A stretch of DNA of 64,000 bases from Enterococcus innesii. Its GTDB lineage: Bacteria; Bacillota; Bacilli; Lactobacillales; Enterococcaceae. Shown here in pieces: positions 32,613 to 41,754 of this stretch. The stretch's first letter is position 1; the number at the start of each line of letters is the position of its first letter. The translations under genes were made by a program, and so were the position numbers. The stretch spans positions 1 through 64,000 of the forward strand of contig JAHHEN010000005.1 of the NCBI GenBank assembly GCA_018982785.1, given 5' to 3'. The notes below the pieces were generated by a model. It was not told the DNA's origin. It saw only the letters and a program-made list of their open reading frames with translations, and searched no databases.

Positions 32613-32817
32613 AAAATTCCCTCACTTCTCACTATGGTTTCCAACATATCCTATTATACAAATTCTTAAGAAGAATTTTATTGCAAGACCTTTACAATTT
32701 GTTACAAATTATCGTAAAAGTGGGAGTTTTAACAGTCTTTTCCATTGGATTTCAGACAGAAGTGGGAAGAATCAGCTTTGATAAGGGTTTATTTTCTGTA
32801 ACACTATCGTAACAATG

Positions 32818-33585
32818 CTATTTTTTTCTACGAATAGCCTCGATGAAGCGCGACAATTCTTGGCTGCTTTTTATCTGATTGATTTCTAACTTTTGAAAGT
32901 TTTTTAAGAGTCTTCTTTGATGGAAATTCAACTTCGGTAGATTCTGTTTTAAGATGCGCCATTCTTCTGGAAATGCTGCAAATCGCCCTTGCCAATCATT
33001 TTTATATTGCTCAATGTTTTCAGCCAGCTCTTTTTTGTGTTGTTCAAAGGCTTGATTGACTTGTTGCACAGCTTTCTGAAAGGCAACCAAATTTGCCAAA
33101 GTATACCCCATATCAAATGAAAGGATCATCAACAAGATAACTGGCAATAAAAATCCTGTACGTTCTACTAATGTTTGGACAAAAACTAGCATCTGGGGAT
33201 GAATAAATCGAACGATGATCACACAGCACGCTCCCCAAAATACGGAGATTGGCAGTGCTACTCTCCCATTGATATTCAAAGGGACATTATTATAATCCCA
33301 CCATGAAGCGTGAAACAGTTTTTCCAATAGAAAACTCGTGGCATACTCCAAAATAGTTACTAGGATTGCGGCTGCAAAAAAAAGCAAGACAATATGTTGA
33401 TGAATTGGTCGTAATAGGTAGACAACGCCTAAAATACCAAAGCCATAAATGGGTGTGATGGGACCGACCAGAAAACCTCGATAAACAAAATGACCTGCTT
33501 TTATCGAGCAATAAATCGTTTCCCACAACCAGCCAATAAATGAATAGCAAAAAAACAATAAAATAATTCGTTCAAATTCGAACAT
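32818..33585 (-). CDS. CmpB-like putative ABC-transporter type IV membrane protein
   Basis: The 255-residue protein has about five membrane helices in its first 170 residues with the family segment YSFIGWLWETIYCS, RGFLVGPITPIYGFG and a cytoplasmic basic coiled C-terminus. This matches the ABC_trans_CmpB (PF06541-type) family, whose name is historical; no ATPase is nearby and no transport role is shown. It stands alone between wall genes. Confidence 0.7.
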   Translation of the reverse strand: MFEFERIILLFFCYSFIGWLWETIYCSIKAGHFVYRGFLVGPITPIYGFGILGVVYLLRPIHQHIVLLFFAAAILVTILEYATSFLLEKLFHASWWDYNNVPLNINGRVALPISVFWGACCVIIVRFIHPQMLVFVQTLVERTGFLLPVILLMILSFDMGYTLANLVAFQKAVQQVNQAFEQHKKELAENIEQYKNDWQGRFAAFPEEWRILKQNLPKLNFHQRRLLKNFQKLEINQIKSSQELSRFIEAIRRKK

Positions 33586-33726
33586 ACGTATTTACTCCTT
33601 TCAAAAAATGATGGCGTATTATTGCGGTACTTTTCCTATTCATCATACCACAAAGTAAGCTATCTCATTTTCAGTTCAAAGTGACGTTCTCTCAGTGAAC
33701 AGCTCATTTAATTGTTTTCTATGCTT

Positions 33727-34083
33727 TTATTGATTCCCAAAAATAATGGATGGATGGACTTGTTCCTTTAAACTATACCCACATAATTCTTTGTTGAAAG
33801 TAAAGTGATCTTGTTCTACGTTGGCAATGATTTCCTCCTCTGAAAATCCATGGAAATCGTAATCATTAATATAACTACGCAACAAGACCAATTTTGCATC
33901 AATCAAAAGTACTCTTTGGATATCTGTCCAAAAAGTTGTTTCTCGATTCTTTAAAATTTTTTTCAGTTCTGCTTCTTGTTCTAACCAATAAGAATAAACA
34001 ACTGGCATATCCTCTCGAATAGCAGCTGGCGATAGACCTTCACGCATTTTTTTTAAGTATTCATTAACTGATGGATATAGCAA
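33727..34083 (-). CDS. Conserved-looking small protein of unknown function
   Basis: About 118 residues, cytoplasmic, Glu/Lys/Leu-rich, with no recognised domain. Possible starts are ATG 34089, which sits directly against AGGGGGA, or TTG 34083 with seven-base spacing; I prefer the TTG. Amino-acid composition and the clear Shine-Dalgarno favour a real gene. Confidence 0.5.
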   Translation of the reverse strand: MLYPSVNEYLKKMREGLSPAAIREDMPVVYSYWLEQEAELKKILKNRETTFWTDIQRVLLIDAKLVLLRSYINDYDFHGFSEEEIIANVEQDHFTFNKELCGYSLKEQVHPSIIFGNQ

Positions 34084-34089
34084 TTTCAT

Positions 34090-34585
34090 TCCCCCTAAGT
34101 ATATTATTGAACCAATTTTCCCCAATAGAGATGACTGTCGTTCTGCGATGTTCGTTGATTTCTCGGGGAAATCTTATTTTGCTTTCGCTTGAAATTCCCC
34201 ATATAAAGTAGTTTTTATGATAAGAACATAAAGCATATATTTTGCATCAATAAAGAAAAAGAATACGATCAATTTTTAGATGCATTCCATGCAATTTTCA
34301 ACTTCACCATTTTTTTTATGCTTCCTTTCTTATACTAAGCATATCAAAACTACTCTCATATTTATAATCAACTTTTGCATCCATCTAGGAAAAAAGTGAA
34401 AACAAGCCTTTATAATCTTTTATTTTTTGACTTTGTTTCATTATTTTCATCATCAAGAAAAATAAATTTCACCTTATTCATGCAATAACTGAGAATATTT
34501 TATTGCGTTATTTTCTTTCCTATTATACGATTAACTAAATAATGTTGGTTATTTGAAAGCACATACGAAGGGAAAAGTGAGAATA
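34090..34585. other. AT-rich intergenic region between divergent genes
   Basis: No ORF or RNA gene supported. AT-rich tracts near 34380-34540 presumably include the promoter of the lipoprotein gene at 34586. Confidence 0.5.
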
Positions 34586-35209
34586 ATGAAAAAAAGTGTT
34601 GTTTTAAGTTTGTTGGGGTTTACACTTCTTTTTGCTGGATGTACACAAAAAAAAGAAAATTTGGCGGGAGAAAGTTCGCAAAGTGCAAGCACTTCAAGTA
34701 TGGCCATGACATCTTCAACAGAAATGAATCAAGAATCAACGGCCTCATCTAGCGAATCTGCTTTACCGAGTTCTGAACAAACCATCACAGGGGTCAGTGG
34801 CACAAACTACAAGATTGCGTTACCTAGCAATTGGCAAGAAGTACCAGATTTCACTTCATTGAATCCTGACAATGATTTTATGTTGTCAGATGCATTAGAA
34901 ACGAAGTACTTAGCTGCTGTTGTCGAATCAAAGCAAGATTTCGCCGATTTAGAAACTTATCTCGGGTTGGTTCAAGAAAATTTGGCAACGAGCTTTGATA
35001 CAACTGCCACCTTTTTACCAATTCCTGACACCAAAGCCTATTTCGTTGATTTCCCAGCAACCGTTGAAGGACTAAATATCCACTATATTTATTATGTCCT
35101 TGAAACAGAAAATAATTATGTGCAGTTATATGGTTGGACATTGGAAAGTTTGTATGACTCCTCAAAAGAGGAACTGACAGCGATCATGAATAGTTTCAAA
35201 GAAGAATAA
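34586..35209 (+). CDS. Lipoprotein of unknown function
   Basis: The 207-residue protein starts MKKSVVLSLLGFTLLFAGC, a classic lipobox with the Cys at about residue 19, so it is membrane-anchored by a lipid. A Ser/Thr/Met-rich linker (25-65) follows, then a globular domain of about 140 residues (GTNYKIALPSNWQEVPDF) resembling the PsbP/MOG1-like domains seen in some lipoproteins, a weak resemblance. GTGAG lies before the ATG; the frame is open from 34553. Confidence 0.75.
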   Translation: MKKSVVLSLLGFTLLFAGCTQKKENLAGESSQSASTSSMAMTSSTEMNQESTASSSESALPSSEQTITGVSGTNYKIALPSNWQEVPDFTSLNPDNDFMLSDALETKYLAAVVESKQDFADLETYLGLVQENLATSFDTTATFLPIPDTKAYFVDFPATVEGLNIHYIYYVLETENNYVQLYGWTLESLYDSSKEELTAIMNSFKEE

Positions 35210-35211
35210 GT

Positions 35212-35276
35212 AAAAAACATCTGTAAACCACTTTTGCGTCCAATCGCAAAAATGATTACAGATGTTTTTTTTTTTA
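35212..35276. terminator. Long bidirectional terminator
   Basis: Outer arms AACATCTGTAA and TTACAGATGTT, inner arms CTTTTGCG and CGCAAAAA, with A and T tracts at the two ends. It serves the convergent lipoprotein and glucosaminidase genes. Confidence 0.85.
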
Positions 35277-37118
35277 TCTACTTACTACAAGTCGCTGCCC
35301 TACCACAATCAATGAACCAGAAAGATTGTTCCACTGCATCAACTGATTCACTGTTACACCGTACCGTTGCGAGATTCCCCACAAGGTATCTCCCGAACGC
35401 ACCGTATGAGTGGTGCTACTTGAAGAGGTGTTATGCTCTCGAACATAGGCGGCACTTACCCACCCACGACCTTCAATTCGATACCAGATATTGTTGCCGT
35501 TGACACTCGTCCCAGTCTTTTGGGCAACGGCTCGAAAAGAAGCGTTGCTTGATAACGAACCGACAATGTTGGCACTAGTAGAAGCGTCTGAACGGATGTT
35601 TAAGGTCGCCGTTGTTCGAAACTCTTTATTGATGCTTTGCTCGGTATTGTTACTTCCTGAGCTTACTTCGCTGACATAGGCGGCACTTACCCACCCACGG
35701 CCTTGGATCCGATACCAGACATTGTTGCCATTCACACTGGTTCCGGTCTTTTGAGCGACAGCTCGAAAGGTCGTATTATTCGCCAACGAGCCGACAACTG
35801 AGGCGCTAGTTGATGCATCTGAACGGATATTTAAAGCCGCCGTTGTTCGAAATTCTTTATTGATACTTTGTTCGGTATTGTTGTTATTCCCATTATTGTT
35901 ATTACCATTCCCACCCGTATTTGATGAGATCTCTGTCACATGAGCGGCACTTACCCATCCACGACCTTGAATCCGATACCAGGTCGTATTACCGTTGACA
36001 CTGGTTCCGCTTTTTTGGGCAACTGCTTGGAACGTCGCATTGGTAGCCAGTGAACCAACGATCGAGGCACTGGTGGAAGCGTCTGAACGGATATTTAGCG
36101 CTGCATTTGTCCTGAATTGCTTATTGATGGCTTGTTCAGAATTGTTATTATTGTTGTTATTATTCGAACCGCCACCGCTTGAGGTATCGTATTGGGTCAA
36201 ATTGTAGGTTTCGATCAAGTTATTCAGCTTACTTGCATAAGACGTGTCGGTTGCATAACGTCCTTGCAGCCACTGTGTCGCATCACGATAAGAACTGGTA
36301 TTAGACTTCCATGCCCCATGGTAGAAGAAAACACCTGGCGAAAATGAGGTCGTTTTCAAAACGTGGGCATTGTCTTGAAAGGATTCTTTTAGCGAGGGAT
36401 ATTTACGAAACTTAGCAATAATCGGATAAAGATTGCCATTCCCGTCATCTTCCATCGTTTGCATCTCTACAAATTGTCCATTGTAAGATCCCTTGATGCC
36501 AAACATATTATTCGCAAGAGTGGTCAGTGTGGACTGGCCCCAACCGGACTCTAAGATTGCTTGGGCAATCATGACCGAAGCATACAGATCATTTGCTCCC
36601 GCCACTTCTTGTGCCATCGGCCCTACTTGCTGAATAAAGGCTTGTTGATTGGTAGAACGTGCCATTGGATTGTTGTAGTTCGGCATCACTTTCGTTTCAA
36701 TGGCAATCCGCTCTTCTTCTGAAAGAACCGGGATGTCGCTCCCTATTTCTGTCTCTTCTTGTTCGGAAGCCGTGTCATCTGCCGGTGCCCTTTCAGGTAC
36801 GTCTTCGCTTTCTGGCACTCCCACAACGTCAACGTTTGAGGAATCGGAATTGTCTTGTGTTCCCGATTCAGCATTCGTTGCGTTGTCTTCTACAACGATC
36901 ACTGAATCTTGTGTTGAGTTATCTTGCGATGAGTCGGCTGTTTCAACGACCCGAACGCCATTTTGCGCTTCTGTTGACTCAAGCGTATCAGCTAAGACAC
37001 TCACTGGCAAAATATTCACCGTGCTAACAAGTGCAGCCGTTGTAGCTGCACTTTTGCGGTAAAACACTCCTCTTTTTTGCTTCATCGCTCGTCTGCGAAT
37101 CAATTTTCTTTCTTCCAT
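35274..37118 (-). CDS. AtlA-like N-acetylglucosaminidase autolysin (GH73, three SH3b, LysM)
   Basis: The 614-residue protein has a long signal region (VLA-DT cut near residue 45) and an acidic Ser/Asp linker. The GH73 domain (about 155-310) has AILESGWGQS with the catalytic Glu and NNMFGIKGSY. Three SH3b repeats follow (each around AALNIRSDASTSASIVGSL to WYRIQGRGWVSAA), separated by Asn/Gly-rich linkers, then one C-terminal LysM (HTVRSGDTLWGISQRYGV). It cuts the glycan strand and is held to the wall by SH3b/LysM. It lies 33 bases after sagA in the same direction. AAGGAG seven bases before the ATG. Confidence 0.9.
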   Translation of the reverse strand: MEERKLIRRRAMKQKRGVFYRKSAATTAALVSTVNILPVSVLADTLESTEAQNGVRVVETADSSQDNSTQDSVIVVEDNATNAESGTQDNSDSSNVDVVGVPESEDVPERAPADDTASEQEETEIGSDIPVLSEEERIAIETKVMPNYNNPMARSTNQQAFIQQVGPMAQEVAGANDLYASVMIAQAILESGWGQSTLTTLANNMFGIKGSYNGQFVEMQTMEDDGNGNLYPIIAKFRKYPSLKESFQDNAHVLKTTSFSPGVFFYHGAWKSNTSSYRDATQWLQGRYATDTSYASKLNNLIETYNLTQYDTSSGGGSNNNNNNNNSEQAINKQFRTNAALNIRSDASTSASIVGSLATNATFQAVAQKSGTSVNGNTTWYRIQGRGWVSAAHVTEISSNTGGNGNNNNGNNNNTEQSINKEFRTTAALNIRSDASTSASVVGSLANNTTFRAVAQKTGTSVNGNNVWYRIQGRGWVSAAYVSEVSSGSNNTEQSINKEFRTTATLNIRSDASTSANIVGSLSSNASFRAVAQKTGTSVNGNNIWYRIEGRGWVSAAYVREHNTSSSSTTHTVRSGDTLWGISQRYGVTVNQLMQWNNLSGSLIVVGQRLVVSR

Positions 37119-37151
37119 TTGTCTCTCCTTAAAACCACATCCAGTTAAACC

Positions 37152-38609
37152 TTACATTCTCACTGCAAAACTAGGTGTAAAGTAAGCAGTGCTACCAACA
37201 GAAACGTTTTGTCCTGGTCGTGGTGCGTGAATATATTGACCACCGCCTAATGCAATGGCTACGTGATACGTACTTCCTGATGAACCCCAGAATAAAAGAT
37301 CTCCTGGTTGCGCTTGGCTGACTGGAATCACTGTACCGGCTGTTTCTTGTGGTACCGTCCAACCGCCAATATCTCTACCTGTTACTTGTAAAAAGACATA
37401 GCGAGTAAATCCAGAACAGTCAAAGCTGTCAGGTCCTTTGGCACCCCAAACATATGGTTTTCCGATATGTTTATAGGCTTCGGCAACGATCGCGGCACCA
37501 TTTGTTGAAGCTGGTGCGGAAGGCGCTGTCGGTGGCGTCACGATTGGTGTAGGCGCTGGTGTCACTGGCGTCGGTGCAGGAGTTACAGGTGCACTATCCG
37601 CTGGCGTCTCCGGTGCTGCAGGTGTTGTTGGTGTTTCTGGTTCTTGAATTTCTGGTGTATCTACTGGTGTTTCCTCTGGAGCCTCTGGTGTTTCAACCGA
37701 TTCAGATCCTTGCGTTTCCTCTGGTTGTGTTTCTAGTGGTGCTTCTGGCTCTTCCACTGGTTCCTGGCTTTCTGCTCCTATTTCAGGTTCCGTTGAATCC
37801 GCCTGAGCAGCTGCTTCATTCAAGGCTGCTTCTTCCGCAGCCGTTTGTTCTGCTTGCTGTTGCGCCGCTTGTTCCGCTTGGGCTTGTAAAGCAGCAACGC
37901 GAGCTGCTTCTTCACGAATTCTTGCTTGCTCCGCTTCATAAGCTTCTTTTTCCGCACGCAGCTGTTCTTTCTCTTCTTCTTTTGTTGCTTCTTCGTAGGC
38001 TAGGTTACTGACTAGCACATTCAATTCTGCTTGAGTGGCTTCCAAGGCACCTTTTTGCGCTTCTAGATGACTCTGTGCTGCTTGCAATTCTGCGACTTTT
38101 TCTTGTGATTCTGCGCGCTTTTCTTCAACGGCTTTTTGGTCAGCTTTTTGCTGTTCAATCACTTCATTGTTTGCTCGGATGATCGTCGTCATGGCATGCA
38201 CCCGACCGACTAGGTCACTGACAGACTCCGCTTCTAATACCGCTGTTAAAAAATGATCGCCTTTGCCATTGATTTGTGTTTCTCTGGCTTGTTTTTCAAT
38301 GTTTTCTGAGCGTTTGGCGATTCGCTCTTCTAATTGACTGATTTCTTGGTCTAATCCTTCTATCTCTTGCAGCAAATCACCTTGCTGCGCTAAAATGGTC
38401 GCTGTTTCTTGATTCAGTGAATCAATTTCCTCAGACAATCCGTCAATTTCCCCTTGTACGCTCTGGCGCTGCTGTCTCAACTGATCAATCTCGTTATTTT
38501 TTTGTTCAATCAATTGGTCATGATTCGTTGCAAAAACGGTCATAGGGCCGCCGAATGATGACAAGACAATGCCACACATACATACTGTTGCAAAGATTTT
38601 CTTCTTCAT
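37152..38609 (-). CDS. sagA: SagA-type secreted NlpC/P60 peptidoglycan hydrolase
   Basis: The 485-residue protein has a signal peptide (cut near VFA-TN), a coiled-coil domain (30-235) with ETQINGKGDHFLTAVLEAES and HAMTTIIRANN as in SagA/PcsB, an Ala/Glu/Pro/Thr-rich linker (250-370), and a C-terminal NlpC/P60 domain with catalytic Cys in DSFDCSGFTRY and His in TYHVAIALG. E. faecium SagA is an essential or major D,L-endopeptidase that releases muropeptides. ATG 38609 follows GGAGG by five bases. First gene of a likely sagA-glucosaminidase operon. Confidence 0.9.
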   Translation of the reverse strand: MKKKIFATVCMCGIVLSSFGGPMTVFATNHDQLIEQKNNEIDQLRQQRQSVQGEIDGLSEEIDSLNQETATILAQQGDLLQEIEGLDQEISQLEERIAKRSENIEKQARETQINGKGDHFLTAVLEAESVSDLVGRVHAMTTIIRANNEVIEQQKADQKAVEEKRAESQEKVAELQAAQSHLEAQKGALEATQAELNVLVSNLAYEEATKEEEKEQLRAEKEAYEAEQARIREEAARVAALQAQAEQAAQQQAEQTAAEEAALNEAAAQADSTEPEIGAESQEPVEEPEAPLETQPEETQGSESVETPEAPEETPVDTPEIQEPETPTTPAAPETPADSAPVTPAPTPVTPAPTPIVTPPTAPSAPASTNGAAIVAEAYKHIGKPYVWGAKGPDSFDCSGFTRYVFLQVTGRDIGGWTVPQETAGTVIPVSQAQPGDLLFWGSSGSTYHVAIALGGGQYIHAPRPGQNVSVGSTAYFTPSFAVRM

Positions 38610-38663
38610 CTGATCCTCCAAATTCAATTTAAAAACTTTTTTTTCATTTATTTGACCATTTTC

Positions 38664-38692
38664 ATTTTAACATAGTTCATCTACAAACCCAA
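38664..38692 (-). promoter_or_regulatory. Promoter of sagA
   Basis: On the minus strand TTGGGT (38687-38692) and TAAAAT (38664-38669) are 17 bases apart with an extended -10 TG. Inspection only. Confidence 0.45.
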
Positions 38693-38928
38693 TCCGTAAG
38701 CGATTTACATTTTAGTTACACAAATATCAGATGTTTTTTTATTGATTGTTCCCCAGTTAAAAAAGTCATTAAAGTTGAGTCAATCCCTATCTATCAACTC
38801 TTCAAGAAAACTTCATAGAAAATCTTCTTTTTCTTAAGAAAAAATAAATAATGTTTTAGATTTCACTTTTATTACATTAATTTTTTGCAAAATATGCTTG
38901 ATTTACAAAATCTTATTCATAAGAAAAA

Positions 38929-38958
38929 GCTCTTTCCTAGTGTTTTCTAGAAAAGAGC
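38929..38958 (-). terminator. Terminator of the tetR gene
   Basis: GCTCTTTCCTAG and CTAGAAAAGAGC arms, followed on the minus strand by a T-rich run. Confidence 0.7.
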
Positions 38959-38976
38959 ACGCTTTTTTTGTCTGTG

Positions 38977-39597
38977 CTAGTTGCGATATGGCAGTAATTG
39001 CCGCATCACGGCGATTTGGTCATCAATGGTCTGTTCTGTGATATGACCAGTCAGAGCCAAAATTCCCAATCCTTCGATCACGAACATATAGTTTTCGGCA
39101 ATCACAGCCAAGTTTTCATCTTTTAACACACCTTGCTGAACGCCGACTTGAAAGATCTCATGGATCGTCCGTTTCGTCTCAGAAAGTTGTGCTTGCTGCA
39201 GTGAACTGGAGGCTTCAGTTTTATGCGTATAGTAATACTCGTAGACGGCTCGCAGCATACCGTCAGAAATGCTGTGGAGTAGACGCTTGCGATGGTCGGA
39301 AAAATATTTGTTTAAAATCGTTTCAAAGGGCACTTGCTCCATAATCATCTCTCGTACATCATCAAATTTTCGTTTGGAACGCTGCTCTAACACTGCCAAA
39401 AAAATCTCATCCACCGAACGAAAGTACAAATAAATGCCACCGCGACTAATGCCGCACTCTTCGATAATGTCCTTCATGGTCGCATCGATCAAGCCTTTCT
39501 TACTAAAGACGACTTTGGCACTTTCAAGAATCAAATCACGCTTTTGTTGTTTTTTCTTTTCAGCTGTAGTCAATTCGCTCTGCTGCTCCTTCGCCAT
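38977..39597 (-). CDS. TetR/AcrR-family repressor
   Basis: The 206-residue protein has the N-terminal TetR HTH (about residues 20-65: RDLILESAKVVFSKKGLIDA, ISRGGIYLYFRSVDEIF), then a helical ligand domain. It is divergent from the ECF S-component gene and the space between holds two identical-pattern palindromes that overlap the promoter, so it very likely represses that gene and itself. Ligand unknown. Confidence 0.88.
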   Translation of the reverse strand: MAKEQQSELTTAEKKKQQKRDLILESAKVVFSKKGLIDATMKDIIEECGISRGGIYLYFRSVDEIFLAVLEQRSKRKFDDVREMIMEQVPFETILNKYFSDHRKRLLHSISDGMLRAVYEYYYTHKTEASSSLQQAQLSETKRTIHEIFQVGVQQGVLKDENLAVIAENYMFVIEGLGILALTGHITEQTIDDQIAVMRQLLPYRN

Positions 39598-39624
39598 TTT
39601 TTGGCTCCTTTCATCACATTATGA

Positions 39625-39684
39625 ATGACACAAGTGTCATTTTGTTGTATAATCAACCTAACTTAAAAATGACACGAGTGTCAT
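39625..39684 (+). promoter_or_regulatory. TetR operators and promoter of the ECF S-component gene
   Basis: Two 16-base sites of the form ATGACAC-NN-GTGTCAT lie at 39625-39640 and 39669-39684, with centres 44 bases apart. Between them is TATAAT at 39648-39653. The first six bases of operator 1 (ATGACA) sit 17 bases upstream as a -35. Operator 1 covers the -35 and operator 2 lies just past the predicted start, a classic double-blocked promoter. Confidence 0.8.
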
Positions 39685-39706
39685 TATAAAAAAAGGAGTT
39701 TTTACA

Positions 39707-40309
39707 ATGAATACAAAAAGCAAAACCTATCGCCTTGTCATTCGTGCCATTTTGACAGCTATTATTATTTTACAGACGATGGTACCTTTCCTTGGATTTA
39801 TTCCGATCGGTATCACTAGTTTAACGATCATCCATATCACGGTGATCGTCGCTGCCATCGTTTTAGGGACAAAAGACGGGATGTTCATTGGATTAGTCTG
39901 GGGTATTTTTCCCATGATTCGCGCCTTTACCTCTCCAACAACGCCCTTAGACATTGCCGTTTTCACCAATCCAATCATCTCGGTGATTCCCCGTGTGTTG
40001 GTTGGCTTAGTGGCTGGTCTCTTATTTACGATCATTTACAAGAAGACCAAAAAAGTCGTCGCTGCGTCGATTGTTGCAGCAATCTTTGGGACCATCACCA
40101 ATACGGTTCTGGTTTTAACCTTAATGGGAACCTTGTATACTAGCTTAGTTGCTAATACCTATGGTGTCGATGCTTCGGCTTTGTTCGTGACCCTCGGCGG
40201 AATCGCTGTTACAAATGGAATCTCTGAGGTGATCACAGCTGCGGTCTTAACCCCAATTCTAGTAAAAGCCTTATTTGCGGCAACCAGTTTACGTCCAGAA
40301 AATCGTTAG
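39707..40309 (+). CDS. ECF transporter substrate-binding (S) component
   Basis: The 200-residue protein has six membrane helices and the ECF S-component pattern, including the N-terminal RLVIRAILTAIIILQ segment and the substrate loop before helix 3. It resembles pantothenate/folate-type S components but the vitamin cannot be assigned. No energising EcfAA'T genes are in the window, so it would use a shared module encoded elsewhere. AAAGGAG precedes the ATG. TetR control is unusual for such proteins, which are mostly riboswitch-controlled. Confidence 0.8.
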   Translation: MNTKSKTYRLVIRAILTAIIILQTMVPFLGFIPIGITSLTIIHITVIVAAIVLGTKDGMFIGLVWGIFPMIRAFTSPTTPLDIAVFTNPIISVIPRVLVGLVAGLLFTIIYKKTKKVVAASIVAAIFGTITNTVLVLTLMGTLYTSLVANTYGVDASALFVTLGGIAVTNGISEVITAAVLTPILVKALFAATSLRPENR

Positions 40310-40371
40310 TCCCTTCTCTTATCCTATCATTTTTTTCACGTTCTGAGTACTCTTTGCCCAAACATTAAAAG

Positions 40372-40426
40372 AACCCCGAATATAGAAAGCTTCTATTCTA
40401 TAGAATAGCTTTCTATATTCGGGGTT
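40372..40426. terminator. Long perfect hairpin terminator
   Basis: Twenty-base perfect arms (starting AACCCCGAATATAGAAAGCT) around a 15-base loop that is itself partly palindromic. It lies between the convergent ECF and DUF1304 genes; A-rich and T-rich flanks allow use on both strands. Confidence 0.8.
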
Positions 40427-40440
40427 TCTTGTATTATTGG

Positions 40441-40800
40441 TTAAAAAAAGGTGGACAGCAAGGCAAGGATCGCTAGACCGCCTTGGGTCAAAATAATTTT
40501 CTTGTCGCTAGTCAGACTGCCATATGCAGCCACTAAGATAATGTAGATCAACAGCAAACGACTGATTTCCAAAGGCGCTGAAGCAAAGGTGATGCTATAC
40601 AGTAACCCCAAACCAATCAGCCCATTGTAAACCCCCTGATTTTTGAACAAGGTCACCACGATCGGTCGCTCAAGTTCTGTCTTCGTCACGTTGAAGACTC
40701 GCGCTGTTGCTTTGGAAGTAGTGGCAAATGTTTCTAAATAGAGAATATAGAAAAACTCTAAGGCAACCAGTACAATCAAAACCGTCGATAAAATCGTCAT
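40441..40800 (-). CDS. DUF1304 family membrane protein
   Basis: The 119-residue protein has four hydrophobic helices and the family pattern EFFYILYLET with FKNQGVYNGL. Function unknown. Last gene of the marR operon, two bases after the monooxygenase gene. Confidence 0.8.
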   Translation of the reverse strand: MTILSTVLIVLVALEFFYILYLETFATTSKATARVFNVTKTELERPIVVTLFKNQGVYNGLIGLGLLYSITFASAPLEISRLLLIYIILVAAYGSLTSDKKIILTQGGLAILALLSTFF

Positions 40801-40802
40801 CT

Positions 40803-41090
40803 TTATTCTCCTTGATGAGCGACAACGATCTCGCTCGGTTTGGCTGCAAAGTCAGGCATTTGTTGGAATAATTGTTGCAGCAGCGGGTTTTGATTGTGGG
40901 CGGTGATCGCTTCTTGATTCGCCCATTTTTCGACCATGACAAACCGATTGTTCTCTTCCAATGATTCATAGAGATGATAGCCGTGGCAGCCATCCTCAGT
41001 TCTCGCCGATGCTAATAATGGGGTAACAGCGGCTAAAAAATCTGCTCGCTTTTCTTCTTTGATGTAAAACGTTGCATTGATGATTTCCAT
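40803..41090 (-). CDS. Antibiotic biosynthesis monooxygenase (ABM)-domain protein
   Basis: The 95-residue ferredoxin-like-fold protein has EDGCHGYHLYES and FVMVEKWANQEAI, typical of YgiN-like quinol monooxygenases that form dimers without a cofactor. Its place with MarR and a nitroreductase suggests quinone or electrophile detoxification. Confidence 0.85.
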   Translation of the reverse strand: MEIINATFYIKEEKRADFLAAVTPLLASARTEDGCHGYHLYESLEENNRFVMVEKWANQEAITAHNQNPLLQQLFQQMPDFAAKPSEIVVAHQGE

Positions 41091-41104
41091 CGTTTTTCCT
41101 CCTC

Positions 41105-41740
41105 TTATAGGAATGTCGTAATTTGTTCTGCGTCCAACCGAACGGATTCATAGCCTAATTCTTTGGCTTTTCCGACTGAAAGGATCATGACAGGAACATA
41201 ACGCTCTTTGTCTAAGCCAAAAGCTTCTGCTAATTGATCCGCTTCAAAGCCACCGATTGGGTTGGTTTCATAGCCATGTGCCCGCGCAACTAACATAAAT
41301 TGCATCGCTGCTAAACTAGCGTCGATCTTCACCACATCATTCATTTGTTCTTTTGTAAGATTTTCGTAATGAGGAATGATCGCTGCTAATTGTTGGTCAC
41401 GAACCTCCGCTGGCATTTTGCCTTCTGCTACTGCTTTGTTATAAATTTCTTCTCCTAGTTCATGACAAAGCATATCGCCAAAAATCAAGACCATTGCAGA
41501 AGAGGTATCATTTTGACGGACGTTGAAACGAATCAATGGTTTCAATTTTGCTTTTTGCTCATCGCTTTCCACAACGACAAAGCGCCAAGGCTGCATATTG
41601 ACTGAGGAAGGTGCTGTCGTTGACTCTTGGATCATGGTCAACATTTCTTCATGGGGGATTTTGTAGGTTTCATCATAGACACGGACCGATTTTCGGCCAA
41701 AAGTAATCTCTGAAAAATTGTTGTTGCTGTATTCTGTCAT
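41105..41740 (-). CDS. Nitroreductase-family flavoprotein
   Basis: The 211-residue FMN-dependent NAD(P)H oxidoreductase has RKSVRVYDE at the N-terminus (FMN phosphate binding), APSSVNMQPWRFVVV and IGGFEADQLAEAFGL. ATG 41740 is chosen for GAAGG seven bases upstream; the frame opens at 41758 and overlaps the marR stop. Second gene of the MarR operon. Confidence 0.88.
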   Translation of the reverse strand: MTEYSNNNFSEITFGRKSVRVYDETYKIPHEEMLTMIQESTTAPSSVNMQPWRFVVVESDEQKAKLKPLIRFNVRQNDTSSAMVLIFGDMLCHELGEEIYNKAVAEGKMPAEVRDQQLAAIIPHYENLTKEQMNDVVKIDASLAAMQFMLVARAHGYETNPIGGFEADQLAEAFGLDKERYVPVMILSVGKAKELGYESVRLDAEQITTFL

Positions 41741-41754
41741 GGGTTTGCCTTCTT

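Noticed and set aside
35491..38011. Plus-strand ORFs opposite the glucosaminidase and sagA genes
   Set aside because: They mirror low-complexity Ala/Glu/Pro/Ser linkers and SH3b repeats of the real minus-strand genes.
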